A stretch of DNA of 28,938 bases from Chara braunii (Eukaryota; Streptophyta; Charophyceae; Charales; Characeae). This document shows, in pieces, positions 28,881-28,938 of the stretch. Position 1 is the stretch's first letter; each line of letters begins with the position of its first letter. Location: positions 2,887,393-2,916,330 of the forward strand of contig BFEA01000136.1 in the NCBI GenBank assembly GCA_003427395.1, read 5' to 3'. The notes under the pieces are model-generated. The model worked only from the letters and a program-made list of their open reading frames with translations, had not been told where the DNA came from and made no database searches. The translations under genes and the position numbers were made by a program.

Positions 28881-28938
<58 letters not shown>
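28879..28938. repeat. (GT)n microsatellite at the right edge
   Basis: A GT run of about 60 bases, with one C early, continuing to the end of the window. The assembly may have stopped here because of it. Confidence 0.95.

Overview
The window looks like nuclear DNA of a streptophyte (green plant lineage). Three things point there: a block of plant-type telomere units (CCCTAAA), a Ty3/Gypsy chromovirus-like fragment, and a gene whose C-terminal half resembles plant U-box/RLCK-IX kinases. The repeat-rich texture (long CT/GA/GT runs, foldback elements, decayed multi-copy genes) suggests a charophyte alga such as Chara. That organism guess is from general impression, not from a search.

Layout. From 1 to about 10.3 kb I find no convincing gene. 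This part holds two close copies and one diverged copy of a foldback (MITE-like) element, several local tandem duplications, a second foldback flanked by direct repeats, an interstitial telomeric block and many simple repeats. From 10,419 to 13,043 (+) there is one intact, intronless gene of 874 codons. Its product joins a coatomer beta-prime-like WD40 propeller, a coiled coil containing three 31-residue repeats, and a PUB-type pseudokinase without a U-box. This is the most interesting object in the window. From 13 to 16.2 kb there are long CT/GT runs and small duplications.

From 16.2 to 17.6 kb (-) lies a broken Ty3/Gypsy integrase and chromodomain-like tail with a polypurine tract. From 17.7 to 18.8 kb there are degenerate tandem repeats and a large foldback. 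From about 26.7 kb down to 19.2 kb (-) I read one large decayed protein-coding locus. It stays open in long stretches, has at least four frame changes and many in-frame stops, and ends in a Ulp1/SENP-like cysteine protease domain. This fits a transposon-borne or lineage-expanded Ulp1 gene that has died. From about 27.0 kb to the right edge there is a ~300-bp tandem array rich in a short palindrome, ending in a GT run.

Functional picture: one apparently living gene (the WD40-coiled coil-pseudokinase fusion, possibly a scaffold) sits among dead mobile or repetitive DNA. No tRNA, rRNA, CRISPR or bacterial-type operon is visible. Single N bases at 8,660, 14,124 and 15,536 lie in simple repeats and mark assembly uncertainty.
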